Below, in pieces: positions 7,653 to 16,374 of a DNA stretch of 21,672 bases (position 1 is its first letter; the number at the start of each line of letters is the position of its first letter). The DNA is from Hydrogenothermaceae bacterium (lineage in GTDB: Bacteria; Aquificota; Aquificia; Aquificales; Hydrogenothermaceae). The stretch lies in NCBI GenBank assembly GCA_026984355.1, contig JALSSG010000038.1, positions 1 through 21,672 of the forward strand, read 5' to 3'. The notes beneath the pieces were generated by a model, which had not been told where the DNA came from, did no database searches, and saw only the letters and a program-made list of their open reading frames with translations. Both the position numbers and the translations under genes were made by a program.

Positions 7653-8024
7653 ATGGCGGAAGGTTATTTAGCAATACTTATATTCTTCCTTATAAGTGCC
7701 GCTTTAGGTATTGGTTTACTCATTTTAAATAGACTTATAGCTCCAAAGATACCAGACCCTCTTGAAGGGTATCCTTATGAATGTGGAGTTCCTCTATATG
7801 ATAAAACATCGTGGACTTCAATAGACCAGAAATACTATTTACTTGGACTTTTACTTGTTCTATTTGACCTTGAAGCAGCTTTTGTCTTTCCATGGGCTGT
7901 AGTATTTAAATACATAGCAAAAATCAATGCCGCATTTATAATTACTGAAATGTTTTTATTCTTGCTTATATTGATTTTAGGATACATTTATGCATGGAAA
8001 AAAGGAGCGTTAAAATGGCAATAA
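7653..8024 (+). CDS. nuoA: Complex I subunit NuoA
   Basis: Small membrane subunit of NADH-quinone-type oxidoreductase, located next to the quinone channel with NuoH. The 123 residues contain three membrane helices (about 4-30, 62-85, 90-115) and the conserved loop EGYPYECGVPLYD between the first two, whose cysteine is a hallmark of the family. The second helix carries the conserved acidic FDLEAAFVFPWA. ATG at 7653 follows AGAGGTGA at 7641-7648. It overlaps the nuoB start by ten bases. It is the first gene of the complex I locus, with a likely promoter in the 77-base gap before it. Confidence 0.95.
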   Translation: MAEGYLAILIFFLISAALGIGLLILNRLIAPKIPDPLEGYPYECGVPLYDKTSWTSIDQKYYLLGLLLVLFDLEAAFVFPWAVVFKYIAKINAAFIITEMFLFLLILILGYIYAWKKGALKWQ

Positions 8025-8536
8025 TAGGTGGAAATAATGGAATAATACTTACAACAGTAGAAGAAGTCTTAAGTTGGGGAAGAAGAAATTCATTATGGCC
8101 TGTATCAATAGGTTTAGCATGCTGTGCTATTGAAATGATGCATACAGCAGCTTCAAGATTTGATACAGATAGAATGGGAATAATCTTTAGAGGTTCCCCT
8201 AGACAATCAGATGTTTTGATAGTAGCAGGAACTGTGGTTAATAAAGTAGCACCAATGCTTAAGCTCATATATGACCAGATGCCAGACCCAAAATGGGTTA
8301 TATCAATGGGAGGATGTTCATCTGGTGGAGGACCTTTTCCAACTTATTCAACTCTTCAGGGAATTGATAGAATAATACCAGTAGATGTATACGTACCAGG
8401 ATGTCCACCAACTCCCCAAGCTCTACTTTGGGGAATACATCAGCTTCAGAAAAAAATAAAAGCTAAACAGGAAGGAAAAGAACTAAAAGAGATACCTGTA
8501 AGAACTCCAAAGGCTTCTTTCCCAGTAAAAGGCTAA
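8015..8536 (+). CDS. nuoB: Complex I subunit NuoB, N2 iron-sulfur protein
   Basis: Carries the terminal [4Fe-4S] cluster N2 that passes electrons to quinone at the junction with NuoD and NuoH. All four ligands are visible: the tandem Cys36-Cys37 in GLACCAIEMM, Cys101 in MGGCSSGGG and Cys130 in VPGCPPTP. The 173-residue length fits the family. ATG at 8015 is chosen because AAGGAG lies at 8002-8007; an upstream in-frame ATG at 7994 would add seven residues inside nuoA without a good ribosome site. The C-terminus is short and basic. It is followed by a 27-base gap before the nuoCD start. Confidence 0.96.
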   Translation: MAIIGGNNGIILTTVEEVLSWGRRNSLWPVSIGLACCAIEMMHTAASRFDTDRMGIIFRGSPRQSDVLIVAGTVVNKVAPMLKLIYDQMPDPKWVISMGGCSSGGGPFPTYSTLQGIDRIIPVDVYVPGCPPTPQALLWGIHQLQKKIKAKQEGKELKEIPVRTPKASFPVKG

Positions 8537-8563
8537 CACTGGAAATATTGGGGTCTATTTATT

Positions 8564-10318
8564 TTGCCTTGGATAAAAAGGGAAAAAGCAGAAAAAATAA
8601 AAGAGTGGTTTCCGTCTATCAAAATAACCCAATATAAAGATAATATATTTTTGGAAATAGAAAAAAAAGAAGTTAAAAACTTACTTAAGTTTTTAAAAGA
8701 AAGTCCTGATTATTCATTTAAAATGTTCATAGATTTTACCTGTGTAGACTATCCTCTTCATAATCCAAGATTCCAAGGTGTATACATACTATACTCTCCA
8801 GAATTTAAAGAAAGAATAGGAGTCAAAACATGGGCTACAGATGATAGCTTACCTACTATAACAGACCTGTGGAAAGGAGCCAAGTGGGCAGAAAGAGAAG
8901 CTTATGATATGTTTGGTATAAAGTTCGAAGGACATGAGAATTTAGTAAGAATGTTTATGTGGGAAACTTATCCATATTTTCCTTTGAGGAAAGATTTTCC
9001 AAAAGAAGGAATTAAAGATACATATCTACCATCATTAAATGAACCTGAAGGTTCATATCCAAGCCATGATTACGACCCGTATCATACAGCAATACCTACT
9101 CTTGAAGATTTAGAAATAACACAAAAAGCTAGAATGCCAGAGAAAAAAGCTCAGATAGTACTAAACTGGGGACCTCTTCATCCTGGTACCCATGGGACAA
9201 TATGGTTCATTTTTGACCTTGAAGGAGAAACTGTTAAAAACTGTGAAATTATACTTGGACAGCTTCACAGAGGAATAGAAAAACTATCTGAAGATATAAC
9301 ATACACGCAGGTTATACCTTATACAGATAGAATGGATTATATATCAGCTATATGTAGCAACGTAGCATATGTAAACGCAGTAGAAAAGCTACTTGATATA
9401 GAAGTTCCAGAAAAAGCTAAATGGATTAGAACAATGCTATGTGAACTTCAAAGAATAAACTCTCATCTACTCTGGCTTGGAACTTTTGCTTTAGACCTTG
9501 GAGCATTAACCATTTTTTTATACACCTTCAGGGAAAGAGAAAAAATAATGGATATTATAGAGGGAATAGCTGGTATAAGGTTAAATTCTACATATATGAG
9601 AATAGGCGGTGTAAGAATGGATTTACCAGAAGGAGCACTTGATGTAATAAATCATTTTATAAAAGACTTTCCATCTAAAATAAAAGAATACGAAGATATA
9701 CTTACAAAAAACAGAATATGGTTAAAAAGAAATATAGGACTTGGAATAATAAAAGAAGAAGATGTTTATGATTACGGTATAACTGGCGTTGTAGCTCGTG
9801 GTTCTGGTGTACCATACGATATTAGAATGCTAGACCCTACTGATGCATATGATAAAGTAGACTTTGAAATACCTCTTGGAACTGTAGGAGATTGTTATGA
9901 TAGATATTTAGTTAGAATGGAAGAGATGAGACAAAGTCTTGAAATAATAAAACAATGCGTAAAGAAACTTCAAGAGCTAAAAGATGATAAATATCTAGCA
10001 ACAGATAATCCCTATGTTCTTCCAACGCTTGAGGAAACATTTAACTCTATAGAAGCCATGGTTAAAGATTTTAATCTTAGAATTTATGGTGAACAAGCTC
10101 CAGAAGGTGAAATATACTCTTCAGGTGAAAATCCAAGAGGAGAACTTGGTTTTTATATAGTAAGTAAAGGAGAAGGCAAACCTTATAGATTAAGAATAAG
10201 GTCAGGAGCTTTTTACAATCTACAGATATTTCCTGAACTAATAAAAGGAAGAACAGTGGCAGATGCAGTAGTCTTACTTGGAAGTTTAGACCCAGTTGTA
10301 GGAGAAACAGATAGATAA
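8564..10318 (+). CDS. nuoCD: Fused complex I subunit NuoCD (30 kDa + 49 kDa)
   Basis: A single 584-residue chain joining NuoC (about 1-155) and NuoD (about 195-584). The NuoC part has the signature EREAYDMFGIKFEGH at 110-124. The NuoD part begins with GPLHPGTHGT (203-212), whose histidine region lines the quinone pocket, then GQLHRGIEK, and ends in LDPVVGETDR, the usual NuoD C-terminus. Residues 156-195 form the linker. Fusion of these two subunits is known from E. coli and others, so this is a true fusion and not a sequencing error. The start is TTG at 8564; nuoB's stop lies upstream in the same frame and no ATG intervenes. The ribosome site is poor (GGGG at 8550-8553). A 128-base gap follows before nuoH, where other bacteria carry nuoE, nuoF and nuoG. 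Confidence 0.95.
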   Translation: MPWIKREKAEKIKEWFPSIKITQYKDNIFLEIEKKEVKNLLKFLKESPDYSFKMFIDFTCVDYPLHNPRFQGVYILYSPEFKERIGVKTWATDDSLPTITDLWKGAKWAEREAYDMFGIKFEGHENLVRMFMWETYPYFPLRKDFPKEGIKDTYLPSLNEPEGSYPSHDYDPYHTAIPTLEDLEITQKARMPEKKAQIVLNWGPLHPGTHGTIWFIFDLEGETVKNCEIILGQLHRGIEKLSEDITYTQVIPYTDRMDYISAICSNVAYVNAVEKLLDIEVPEKAKWIRTMLCELQRINSHLLWLGTFALDLGALTIFLYTFREREKIMDIIEGIAGIRLNSTYMRIGGVRMDLPEGALDVINHFIKDFPSKIKEYEDILTKNRIWLKRNIGLGIIKEEDVYDYGITGVVARGSGVPYDIRMLDPTDAYDKVDFEIPLGTVGDCYDRYLVRMEEMRQSLEIIKQCVKKLQELKDDKYLATDNPYVLPTLEETFNSIEAMVKDFNLRIYGEQAPEGEIYSSGENPRGELGFYIVSKGEGKPYRLRIRSGAFYNLQIFPELIKGRTVADAVVLLGSLDPVVGETDR

Positions 10319-10371
10319 CTTTAAATTAAGCTATTTATTCTTTAAATTCTGAGATATCTGCCAAGAAAATC

Positions 10372-10382
10372 AAACAGTGTTT
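10372..10382. promoter_or_regulatory. Second copy of palindrome AAACAGTGTTT, upstream of nuoH
   Basis: Identical in all 11 bases to the copy before nuoA (7622-7632) and likewise followed by one base and ATTTT. Its centre is about 24 bases upstream of the -10 hexamer at 10401, so it covers the -35 region of the likely nuoH promoter. This position suits either an activator replacing a missing -35 element or a repressor. Confidence 0.4.
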
Positions 10383-10397
10383 CATTTTTCAAATTCT

Positions 10398-10406
10398 TGT
10401 GATAAT
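10398..10406 (+). promoter_or_regulatory. Extended -10 promoter before nuoH
   Basis: TGT followed by GATAAT (10401-10406) is an extended -10 element with one mismatch in the hexamer. No good -35 lies 16-18 bases upstream, where the AAACAGTGTTT palindrome is found. Transcription would start near 10412, about 35 bases before the nuoH GTG. It supports a second transcription unit, nuoH to nuoN and beyond. Confidence 0.45.
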
Positions 10407-10446
10407 ATGTAGTATCAAAAATGACTCTTAAATTAGAGGTTTAAAG

Positions 10447-11460
10447 GTGAAGGAGCTTATTTTAATAAGCATAGGAATAGGGATAAAATCACTTATATTT
10501 ATAATAGGAATGTTCCTTCTTGCTGCATATCTTACTCTTATTGAAAGAAAATTTGCTGGCCATGTACAACAAAGACCAGGTCCTCTTCATGTTGGTTTTC
10601 ATGGTTTACTTCAACCAATAGCTGATGCATTAAAAGTTCTAACAAAAGAAGATATTGTTCCAAATTTCGTTGACAAGTATCTATTTTATCTTGCTTCACT
10701 TATGGCTTTTGTCCCAGCAATAATGATACTTGCAGTTATTCCATTTGGAGAACCTATAAACATTTTTGGTTATGAAATAAAACCATATATATCTGATGTT
10801 AATGTAGGACTTATATTAGCTCTTGCATTTGGAAGTATAAGTATATACGGAGTTATCTTTGCTGGATGGGCTTCAAATTCAAAATACCCAATGATTGGTG
10901 GATTAAGAAAAGCAGCAGTCCTGATTGGATATGAAGTAGCTCTTGGTTTTGCTCTTGTTGGACCTATTATGCTTGCAGGAACATTCTCACTAAGAGAAAT
11001 CGTTGAAGCACAACAGGGATTTTTTGGTGCATTTATATGGTATCAACCTTTGGCATTTATTGTGTTCTTATTCTCCATACTTGCAGAAACTGGAAGAACC
11101 CCGTTTGATGTACAGGAAGCAGAGGCTGAACTTGTTGCAGGGTATAATACTGAATATTCAGGAATGAAATTTGGACTCTTTCCTCTTGCTGAATGGTATA
11201 TAGCTACATTTGTTTTAAGTGCTATAGCTGTAATACTATTCTTTGGAGGATGGAACGGTCCACACATCTTTGGACCTATATCCCCTTACATATGGTTCTT
11301 AGCAAAGTTATTTTTAGTTTTTATGTTCTTACTATGGGTTCATTGGACTTTACCAAGATATAGAGTTGACCAAATTACAGAAATAGCATGGAAAGTTATG
11401 CTACCTTTAACGTTTATTAATATATTTATTACAGCAATCATAGTAATAATAAAAGGATAG
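10447..11460 (+). CDS. nuoH: Complex I subunit NuoH
   Basis: Membrane subunit that forms much of the quinone cavity and links the hydrophilic arm to the proton pumps. The 337 residues show about eight to nine membrane helices and the conserved family segments: ERKFAGHVQQRPGP, GLLQPIADALKVLTKEDIVP, and the acidic loop AETGRTPFDVQEAEAELVAG followed by YNTEYSGMKFGLF. The start is GTG at 10447, with AGAGGT at 10435-10440. NuoI follows after two bases. It appears to head the second nuo transcription unit. Confidence 0.96.
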   Translation: MKELILISIGIGIKSLIFIIGMFLLAAYLTLIERKFAGHVQQRPGPLHVGFHGLLQPIADALKVLTKEDIVPNFVDKYLFYLASLMAFVPAIMILAVIPFGEPINIFGYEIKPYISDVNVGLILALAFGSISIYGVIFAGWASNSKYPMIGGLRKAAVLIGYEVALGFALVGPIMLAGTFSLREIVEAQQGFFGAFIWYQPLAFIVFLFSILAETGRTPFDVQEAEAELVAGYNTEYSGMKFGLFPLAEWYIATFVLSAIAVILFFGGWNGPHIFGPISPYIWFLAKLFLVFMFLLWVHWTLPRYRVDQITEIAWKVMLPLTFINIFITAIIVIIKG

Positions 11461-11462
11461 GT

Positions 11463-12074
11463 ATGGTAAAAGTCAAATACGTAGCAAGACCTAAACTTTC
11501 AAATATGGAAAGAATATTTTTTATAGATTTTATCCATGGTTTGAAAACTACGTTTAAAAATCTTTTAAGAAAAACTATAACTACCAGATATCCTTATGAA
11601 AAACTTACACCTCCAAAAAGATTTAGAGGAACACATGCTCATAGAGTAAAAGATGGAAAAGAGCCTCCTTCATTTGTAGTCCTTGAAAAATTTATGGAAA
11701 TTCATGAAGGTGAAAGTAGATGTGTTGCATGTTATATGTGCCAGCAAGCCTGTCCTATACCTTCTCTGTTTAGAATTGAGGCAGAACAACTACCAAATGG
11801 CAAAAAAAGAGTTACACGATTTGATATGAATCTATTAAACTGTCTATACTGTGGACTTTGCGTAGATGCCTGTCCTGTAGACTGTATTATAATGACTGAT
11901 GAGTTTGAAAATGCTTCTGACAAAAGAGCTGATTGTGTGATACATATGGATGATATGTGTGAAAGAGGAGTTTCTTTTGATAGAAGAAGATACAATGAAC
12001 CAGATAGAATATGGATAGATGATAAAGCAAGAGAAAAATTATGGGGGCAAATTAAATGGACTTACACGCAATAG
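11463..12074 (+). CDS. nuoI: Complex I subunit NuoI, 2[4Fe-4S] ferredoxin-like protein
   Basis: Peripheral subunit that carries clusters N6a and N6b and relays electrons to N2 in NuoB. Both CxxCxxCxxxCP motifs are intact: Cys87, 90, 93, 97 (CVACYMCQQACP) and Cys127, 130, 133, 137 (CLYCGLCVDACP). At 203 residues it is somewhat longer than many NuoI proteins, with a basic N-terminal extension and the TRYPYEK/RFRGTHAHR region that contacts NuoH. AAAGGAT ahead of the ATG at 11463 overlaps the nuoH end. Its last 19 bases overlap nuoJ. NuoI is retained here although NuoE, F and G are not at the locus, which fits complexes fed by ferredoxin or by another input module. Confidence 0.96.
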   Translation: MVKVKYVARPKLSNMERIFFIDFIHGLKTTFKNLLRKTITTRYPYEKLTPPKRFRGTHAHRVKDGKEPPSFVVLEKFMEIHEGESRCVACYMCQQACPIPSLFRIEAEQLPNGKKRVTRFDMNLLNCLYCGLCVDACPVDCIIMTDEFENASDKRADCVIHMDDMCERGVSFDRRRYNEPDRIWIDDKAREKLWGQIKWTYTQ

Positions 12075-12580
12075 CTTTCTGGAGTTTCTCTGCCCTTGCT
12101 GTTATTTCAGCATTTGGAGTAGTTTTTGCAAAGAACATTGTTTATAACATTTTATCTTTGATAGCAGCACTGATAGCTGTTTCTGGACTTTTCTTTAATC
12201 TTGGAGCAGAACTTTTAGGAGCTCTGCAGATTCTTATATATGCTGTAGCTATAGTCGTTTTTTATGTCCTTGTAATTTCTACCGTTCCAGAATATAAAGG
12301 ACAGTCTGTAGACCCTAAATACATGCTTATATCAATACCTACCGGTTTTGCTATATTTTTAGAGCTTTCCTATGTGTCTATATATGGTGCATGGGCTTCC
12401 TCTACCGGAATATTCACTCCAGAAGTAATGCAAGATGTTGGAAATATAAAGGCTGTGTCTTCTATGCTATTTACGAAATATCTATTTCCTTTTGAAGTAG
12501 CATCATTAATTCTACTGGTAGCTATGATTGGAGCTATTCTTCTTGGAAGAAAAGAGCAGGTTATGGAGGAAAATCAATGA
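12056..12580 (+). CDS. nuoJ: Complex I subunit NuoJ
   Basis: Membrane subunit of 174 residues with five helices, including the family segments FGVVFAKNIVYNILSL and the helix ELLGALQILIYAVAIVVFYV, which contains the pi-bulge region implicated in the active/deactive coupling of complex I. ATG at 12056 lies inside the end of nuoI, after GGGGG at 12043-12047. Its stop overlaps the nuoK ATG (ATGA at 12577-12580). The loop between helices 4 and 5 contains short strands of no special feature. Confidence 0.93.
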   Translation: MDLHAIAFWSFSALAVISAFGVVFAKNIVYNILSLIAALIAVSGLFFNLGAELLGALQILIYAVAIVVFYVLVISTVPEYKGQSVDPKYMLISIPTGFAIFLELSYVSIYGAWASSTGIFTPEVMQDVGNIKAVSSMLFTKYLFPFEVASLILLVAMIGAILLGRKEQVMEENQ

Positions 12581-12882
12581 GTATACCTTACGAATACTAT
12601 GTAGCCTTAAGTGGCCTCTTAATGGTTCTGGGACTAGTAGGTGTAACTGTAAGAAAAAATATAATTGCTGTTTTACTTTCTACTGAGCTTATGTTGAATG
12701 CAGTTAATATAGCCTTTGTTGCTTTTGATATGAAATTACATGATGTTGCTGGTCAAGTGTTTGTATTCTTTATACTTACAATTGCAGCAGCTGAGGCTGC
12801 TATAGGTCTTGGACTTGTTATGGCCATATACCGCCTAAGAAAAGATGTAGATGTAGAAAAACTCACAGAACTAAAACTATAA
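12577..12882 (+). CDS. nuoK: Complex I subunit NuoK
   Basis: MrpC-like membrane subunit of 101 residues with three helices. The two conserved intramembrane glutamates that carry protons are present as Glu37 (LLSTELMLNAVNIAF) and Glu73 (TIAAAEAAIGLGLVMAIYR), matching E. coli Glu36 and Glu72. The length is typical. Translation is coupled to nuoJ by the ATGA overlap. AGAGGAGAGAG follows its stop and serves nuoL. Confidence 0.96.
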   Translation: MSIPYEYYVALSGLLMVLGLVGVTVRKNIIAVLLSTELMLNAVNIAFVAFDMKLHDVAGQVFVFFILTIAAAEAAIGLGLVMAIYRLRKDVDVEKLTELKL

Positions 12883-12894
12883 AAGAGGAGAGAG

Positions 12895-14841
12895 ATGGAA
12901 TATTTATGGGTTATACCTTTTTCACCTTTAATTGCATTTATTATAATAAGTTTATTTGGTTATAAACTTTTAAAAGAGCCTCTCTCTGGTATAGTAGCGG
13001 TTATAGGAGTAGCTATATCTGCTGTATTTTCAGTTTATGGATTTTATCAGGTGTCCCAGACAGGAGATTATTATGACCTAAAGCTTTTTACATGGATGCC
13101 TTTAGGGGACTATAACATATCTGTAAGTATTTTATGGGACCCTCTTTCAGCTTTAATGACCTGTGTAGTTACAGTTGTTTCTACATTTATATTCATATTT
13201 GCAACAGGTTATATGAAAGGAGACCCTTCTTATCCAAGGTTTTTTGCTTATCTTTCTTTATTTGTTTTTATGATGTTAATGCTTACATTAGCAGATAACC
13301 TTGTTCAATTATTCTTTGGATGGGAAGGAGTTGGTTTAGCATCTTACCTTCTCATTGGTTTTTGGCACTATAAGAAATCTGCTTCAGTTGCTGCTTTAGA
13401 AGCTTTTATTGTAAACAGGGTAGGAGACTGGCTGTTTTTACTTGGTGTTTTACTTGCTTTTATAACCTTTGGAACTTTAGATTACCTTGATATATTTAAT
13501 AAAATACCAGAAGTAGGTTTCTGGACTATTACAGCAATAGCCCTATTACTGTTTGGCGGTGCTGTAGGAAAATCAGCACAGATACCACTTCATATATGGC
13601 TTCCAAATGCTATGGAAGGTCCTACACCAGTTTCAGCTCTTATTCATGCTGCTACGATGGTTGCTGCTGGTGTTTATATGGTTGCCAGAATTATGCCTGT
13701 GTTTGCATCCTCAGAAATAGCTCTTGATACAGTCTTGTATATAGGAACTATGTCTGCATTTATAGCAGCTACTATGGGTCTTGTTCAAAATGATATTAAA
13801 AGAATCATAGCTTACTCTACTTTATCTCAGCTTGGATATATGTTTGCTGCTGAAGGTTTAGGTTTATTTAAAGATGGAATGTTCCATCTTGCCTCACACG
13901 CTGTATTTAAAGCATTGCTCTTCCTCGCTGCTGGTAGTGTATTAGTAGCCATTCATCACATATTAGACGTTCAGAAGATGGGACAGCTTAGAAAATATAT
14001 GCCTATTACTGCTGCTACATTCTTAGTTGGTGCATTAGCTCTTGCAGGTATACCACCATTTTCTGGATTTTTCAGTAAAGACCCAATTATAGAGGCGGCA
14101 TATGAAATAAACTGGGTAGTTTGGGTTTTATTATGGTCTGGAGCTGGTCTTACAGCTTTCTATATTTTCAGATTGTATTTCCTTGCCTTCGAAAATGGAG
14201 ATAGATTAGACCCACATATAAAATCACATGTACATGAATCACCACCAAATATGACAATACCTCTTATAGTACTTGCTACAGGAGCAATAGTTTTAGGATT
14301 TTTCAGAGAGTTTTTTATGAACTTCTTAAGACCTTCTTTAGACCCATCTCAGATGAAATTCTTGTCTGAGGAAACAAAAATCGTTGTAGAGGAAGGATTA
14401 ACAAGAGCTCATCATGTACATATAGTTGAAGATGCATGGCATTTCCTTGTTCATTCATTAACATCTCCTTTAGGTCTTTTGATATTATTTACTGCTTTAG
14501 GTGGTATATTTATGGCGTTTTTAATGTATCAACTTAGAGTTATTGATCCTGTATGGATGGCAAACACATTTAGACCTATTTATCTGCTCTTTTATAACAG
14601 ATGGTATTTTGACCACATATACTATGCAATATTTGCATATGGATATTACAAGCTATCTAAATTTATGTGGAAAGCTGGTGATAGATTCTTAATAGATGGT
14701 ATAGTAAATGGTTCTGGAAAAGTATCTATGAGCTTTGGTGATATTCTAAGGTTAACTCAAACAGGTAGAATAAGTGCCTATTTAGCTCAGATGGTAGTAG
14801 GTATATTAGTATTTTTATCACTCTTTTTATTCTTAAGCTGA
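12895..14841 (+). CDS. nuoL: Complex I proton-pumping subunit NuoL
   Basis: The distal antiporter-like pump, 648 residues, with about 14 core helices followed by the long lateral helix and a last membrane helix (about 630-648). Key charged residues are in place: Glu144 in FFGWEGVGLASY (TM5), Lys226 in GGAVGKSAQIPLHIWLP (TM7), and His251 in SALIHAATMVAAGVYM. Strong ribosome site GAGGAGAGAG just upstream of ATG at 12895. The cytoplasmic or periplasmic loop at about 465-510 (DPSQMKFLSEETKIVVEEG and HHVHIVED) is the usual variable linker before the lateral helix. NuoM follows by 15 bases. Confidence 0.97.
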   Translation: MEYLWVIPFSPLIAFIIISLFGYKLLKEPLSGIVAVIGVAISAVFSVYGFYQVSQTGDYYDLKLFTWMPLGDYNISVSILWDPLSALMTCVVTVVSTFIFIFATGYMKGDPSYPRFFAYLSLFVFMMLMLTLADNLVQLFFGWEGVGLASYLLIGFWHYKKSASVAALEAFIVNRVGDWLFLLGVLLAFITFGTLDYLDIFNKIPEVGFWTITAIALLLFGGAVGKSAQIPLHIWLPNAMEGPTPVSALIHAATMVAAGVYMVARIMPVFASSEIALDTVLYIGTMSAFIAATMGLVQNDIKRIIAYSTLSQLGYMFAAEGLGLFKDGMFHLASHAVFKALLFLAAGSVLVAIHHILDVQKMGQLRKYMPITAATFLVGALALAGIPPFSGFFSKDPIIEAAYEINWVVWVLLWSGAGLTAFYIFRLYFLAFENGDRLDPHIKSHVHESPPNMTIPLIVLATGAIVLGFFREFFMNFLRPSLDPSQMKFLSEETKIVVEEGLTRAHHVHIVEDAWHFLVHSLTSPLGLLILFTALGGIFMAFLMYQLRVIDPVWMANTFRPIYLLFYNRWYFDHIYYAIFAYGYYKLSKFMWKAGDRFLIDGIVNGSGKVSMSFGDILRLTQTGRISAYLAQMVVGILVFLSLFLFLS

Positions 14842-14856
14842 AGTAGGGGGTAGATA

Positions 14857-16371
14857 ATGTCAGTAGAATTTGTAAAAGCAGATATACCATGGATAACGAT
14901 AACAATACTTCTTCCTTTAGTTGCTGCTGCTGTTCTTATGTTTTTAAACGAAAGGTTTGCTAAACCTGTAAGTATAGCCGTTTCCACAATTATATTTATA
15001 ATTTCCTCTTATATGTTGCTTACATATGACCCATCTTCTTATAAAATCCAATTCTATGAAAAATATGAGTGGATACCATGGCTTGGAGTGTCTTACGAAG
15101 TTGGAGTAGATGCTTTAAGTTTAACTTTATACTGGCTTACTGCTTTATCCTTTCTTGTAGCATTTATATGGAGTACAAATATAAATAAACGTGTAAAAGA
15201 GTACTTTGTAGCATTTTTAATTTTAGAAGCTGGTTCTCTTGGAGTTTTTGTAGCATGGGATTTAGTCTTTTTCTATATATTCTGGGAAGCTATCTTAATA
15301 CCAATGTTTTTAATTATCGGTGTATGGGGATATGCTGAAAGAATATATGCTGCAACAAAATTCTTTATTTACACATTCTTTGGTTCTTTATTCCTTCTTA
15401 TAGGAGTAATTGGTTTATATGTTGCAACATATTTTCAAACTGGTGAGTTATCTACAAGCTATTTTAGTCTAATAAATACACATTTACCATTTACATTAGA
15501 AATAATATTTTTTCTCCTTCTTGCTCTTGGATTTGCAATAAAAGTACCTATGTGGCCTTTTCATACATGGCTTCCTGATGCTCACGTTCAGGCTCCTACA
15601 GCAGGTTCTGTAATACTTGCTGCAGTACTTCTAAAAATGGGTACTTATGGGTTTGTAAGATTTTCTTTGCCATGGTTTCCTGAAGCATCAAAATATTTTG
15701 TTCCAGTAATGTTCACTTTAGGTGTTATTGCTATTATATATACTGCTATGATGGCAATAGCACAAACACATATAAAAAGACTTATAGCTTATTCATCTGT
15801 CTCTCACATGGGGTTTGTTACAATAGGGACATTTGCACTTAATGATTTTGGTGTTAATGGTGCAATTATAACTATGATTTCTCATGGTTTAACATCTGCT
15901 GCATTATTCCTTGCTGCAGGATTTATATACGAAAGAACACATACTTATGAAATGAGTAAACTTGGTGGTATGGCAAAATTTGTTCCTGTGTTCGCTGTAC
16001 TGTTTATGATTTCAGCTATGGCTTCTGTAGGATTACCAGGTTTATCTGGATTTGTTGGTGAGTTTTTATCACTACTTGGAACATTTAAAGTTAGTATTTT
16101 AACTGCTACGTTAGCTGGATTAAGCCTTATAGTTGGTGCTGCATACACTCTATGGCTTTATAGAAAAACTATGTTTGAAGAGGAATTATTAGATGAAGAA
16201 AGATTGCATAAATGGAAACAGCTGAAAGACGTATCAACTTCTGAATTCTTATCCTTTTTACCACTTGTGATATTTATGTTTGTAATTGGAATATATCCTA
16301 CATGGTGGGTTAATCTTATCCAAAAAACTACAGAAGCAATCTTATTCAAGATTAGGCTTTTAGGAGGCTAA
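14857..16371 (+). CDS. nuoM: Complex I proton-pumping subunit NuoM
   Basis: The middle antiporter-like pump, 504 residues, about 14 helices. Functional residues are visible: Glu144 in FFYIFWEAILIPM (TM5), Lys229 in GFAIKVPMWPFHTWLPDAH (TM7) and Lys260 in AAVLLKMGTYGFVR (TM8), corresponding to the E. coli Glu144, Lys234 and Lys265 set. TAGGGGG precedes ATG at 14857. It ends three bases before nuoN. The sequence is complete, with no insertion or loss relative to the family length. Confidence 0.97.
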   Translation: MSVEFVKADIPWITITILLPLVAAAVLMFLNERFAKPVSIAVSTIIFIISSYMLLTYDPSSYKIQFYEKYEWIPWLGVSYEVGVDALSLTLYWLTALSFLVAFIWSTNINKRVKEYFVAFLILEAGSLGVFVAWDLVFFYIFWEAILIPMFLIIGVWGYAERIYAATKFFIYTFFGSLFLLIGVIGLYVATYFQTGELSTSYFSLINTHLPFTLEIIFFLLLALGFAIKVPMWPFHTWLPDAHVQAPTAGSVILAAVLLKMGTYGFVRFSLPWFPEASKYFVPVMFTLGVIAIIYTAMMAIAQTHIKRLIAYSSVSHMGFVTIGTFALNDFGVNGAIITMISHGLTSAALFLAAGFIYERTHTYEMSKLGGMAKFVPVFAVLFMISAMASVGLPGLSGFVGEFLSLLGTFKVSILTATLAGLSLIVGAAYTLWLYRKTMFEEELLDEERLHKWKQLKDVSTSEFLSFLPLVIFMFVIGIYPTWWVNLIQKTTEAILFKIRLLGG

Positions 16372-16374
16372 GGG

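Noticed and set aside
8564..10318. NuoCD fusion as a sequencing error or novel fusion
   Set aside because: The fusion is well known (for example in E. coli) and both domains are intact with a plausible linker.
10319..10348. Direct repeat CTTTAAATT at 10319-10327 and 10340-10348
   Set aside because: Nine AT-rich bases repeated 21 bases apart are expected by chance in this composition; no promoter element is linked to them.
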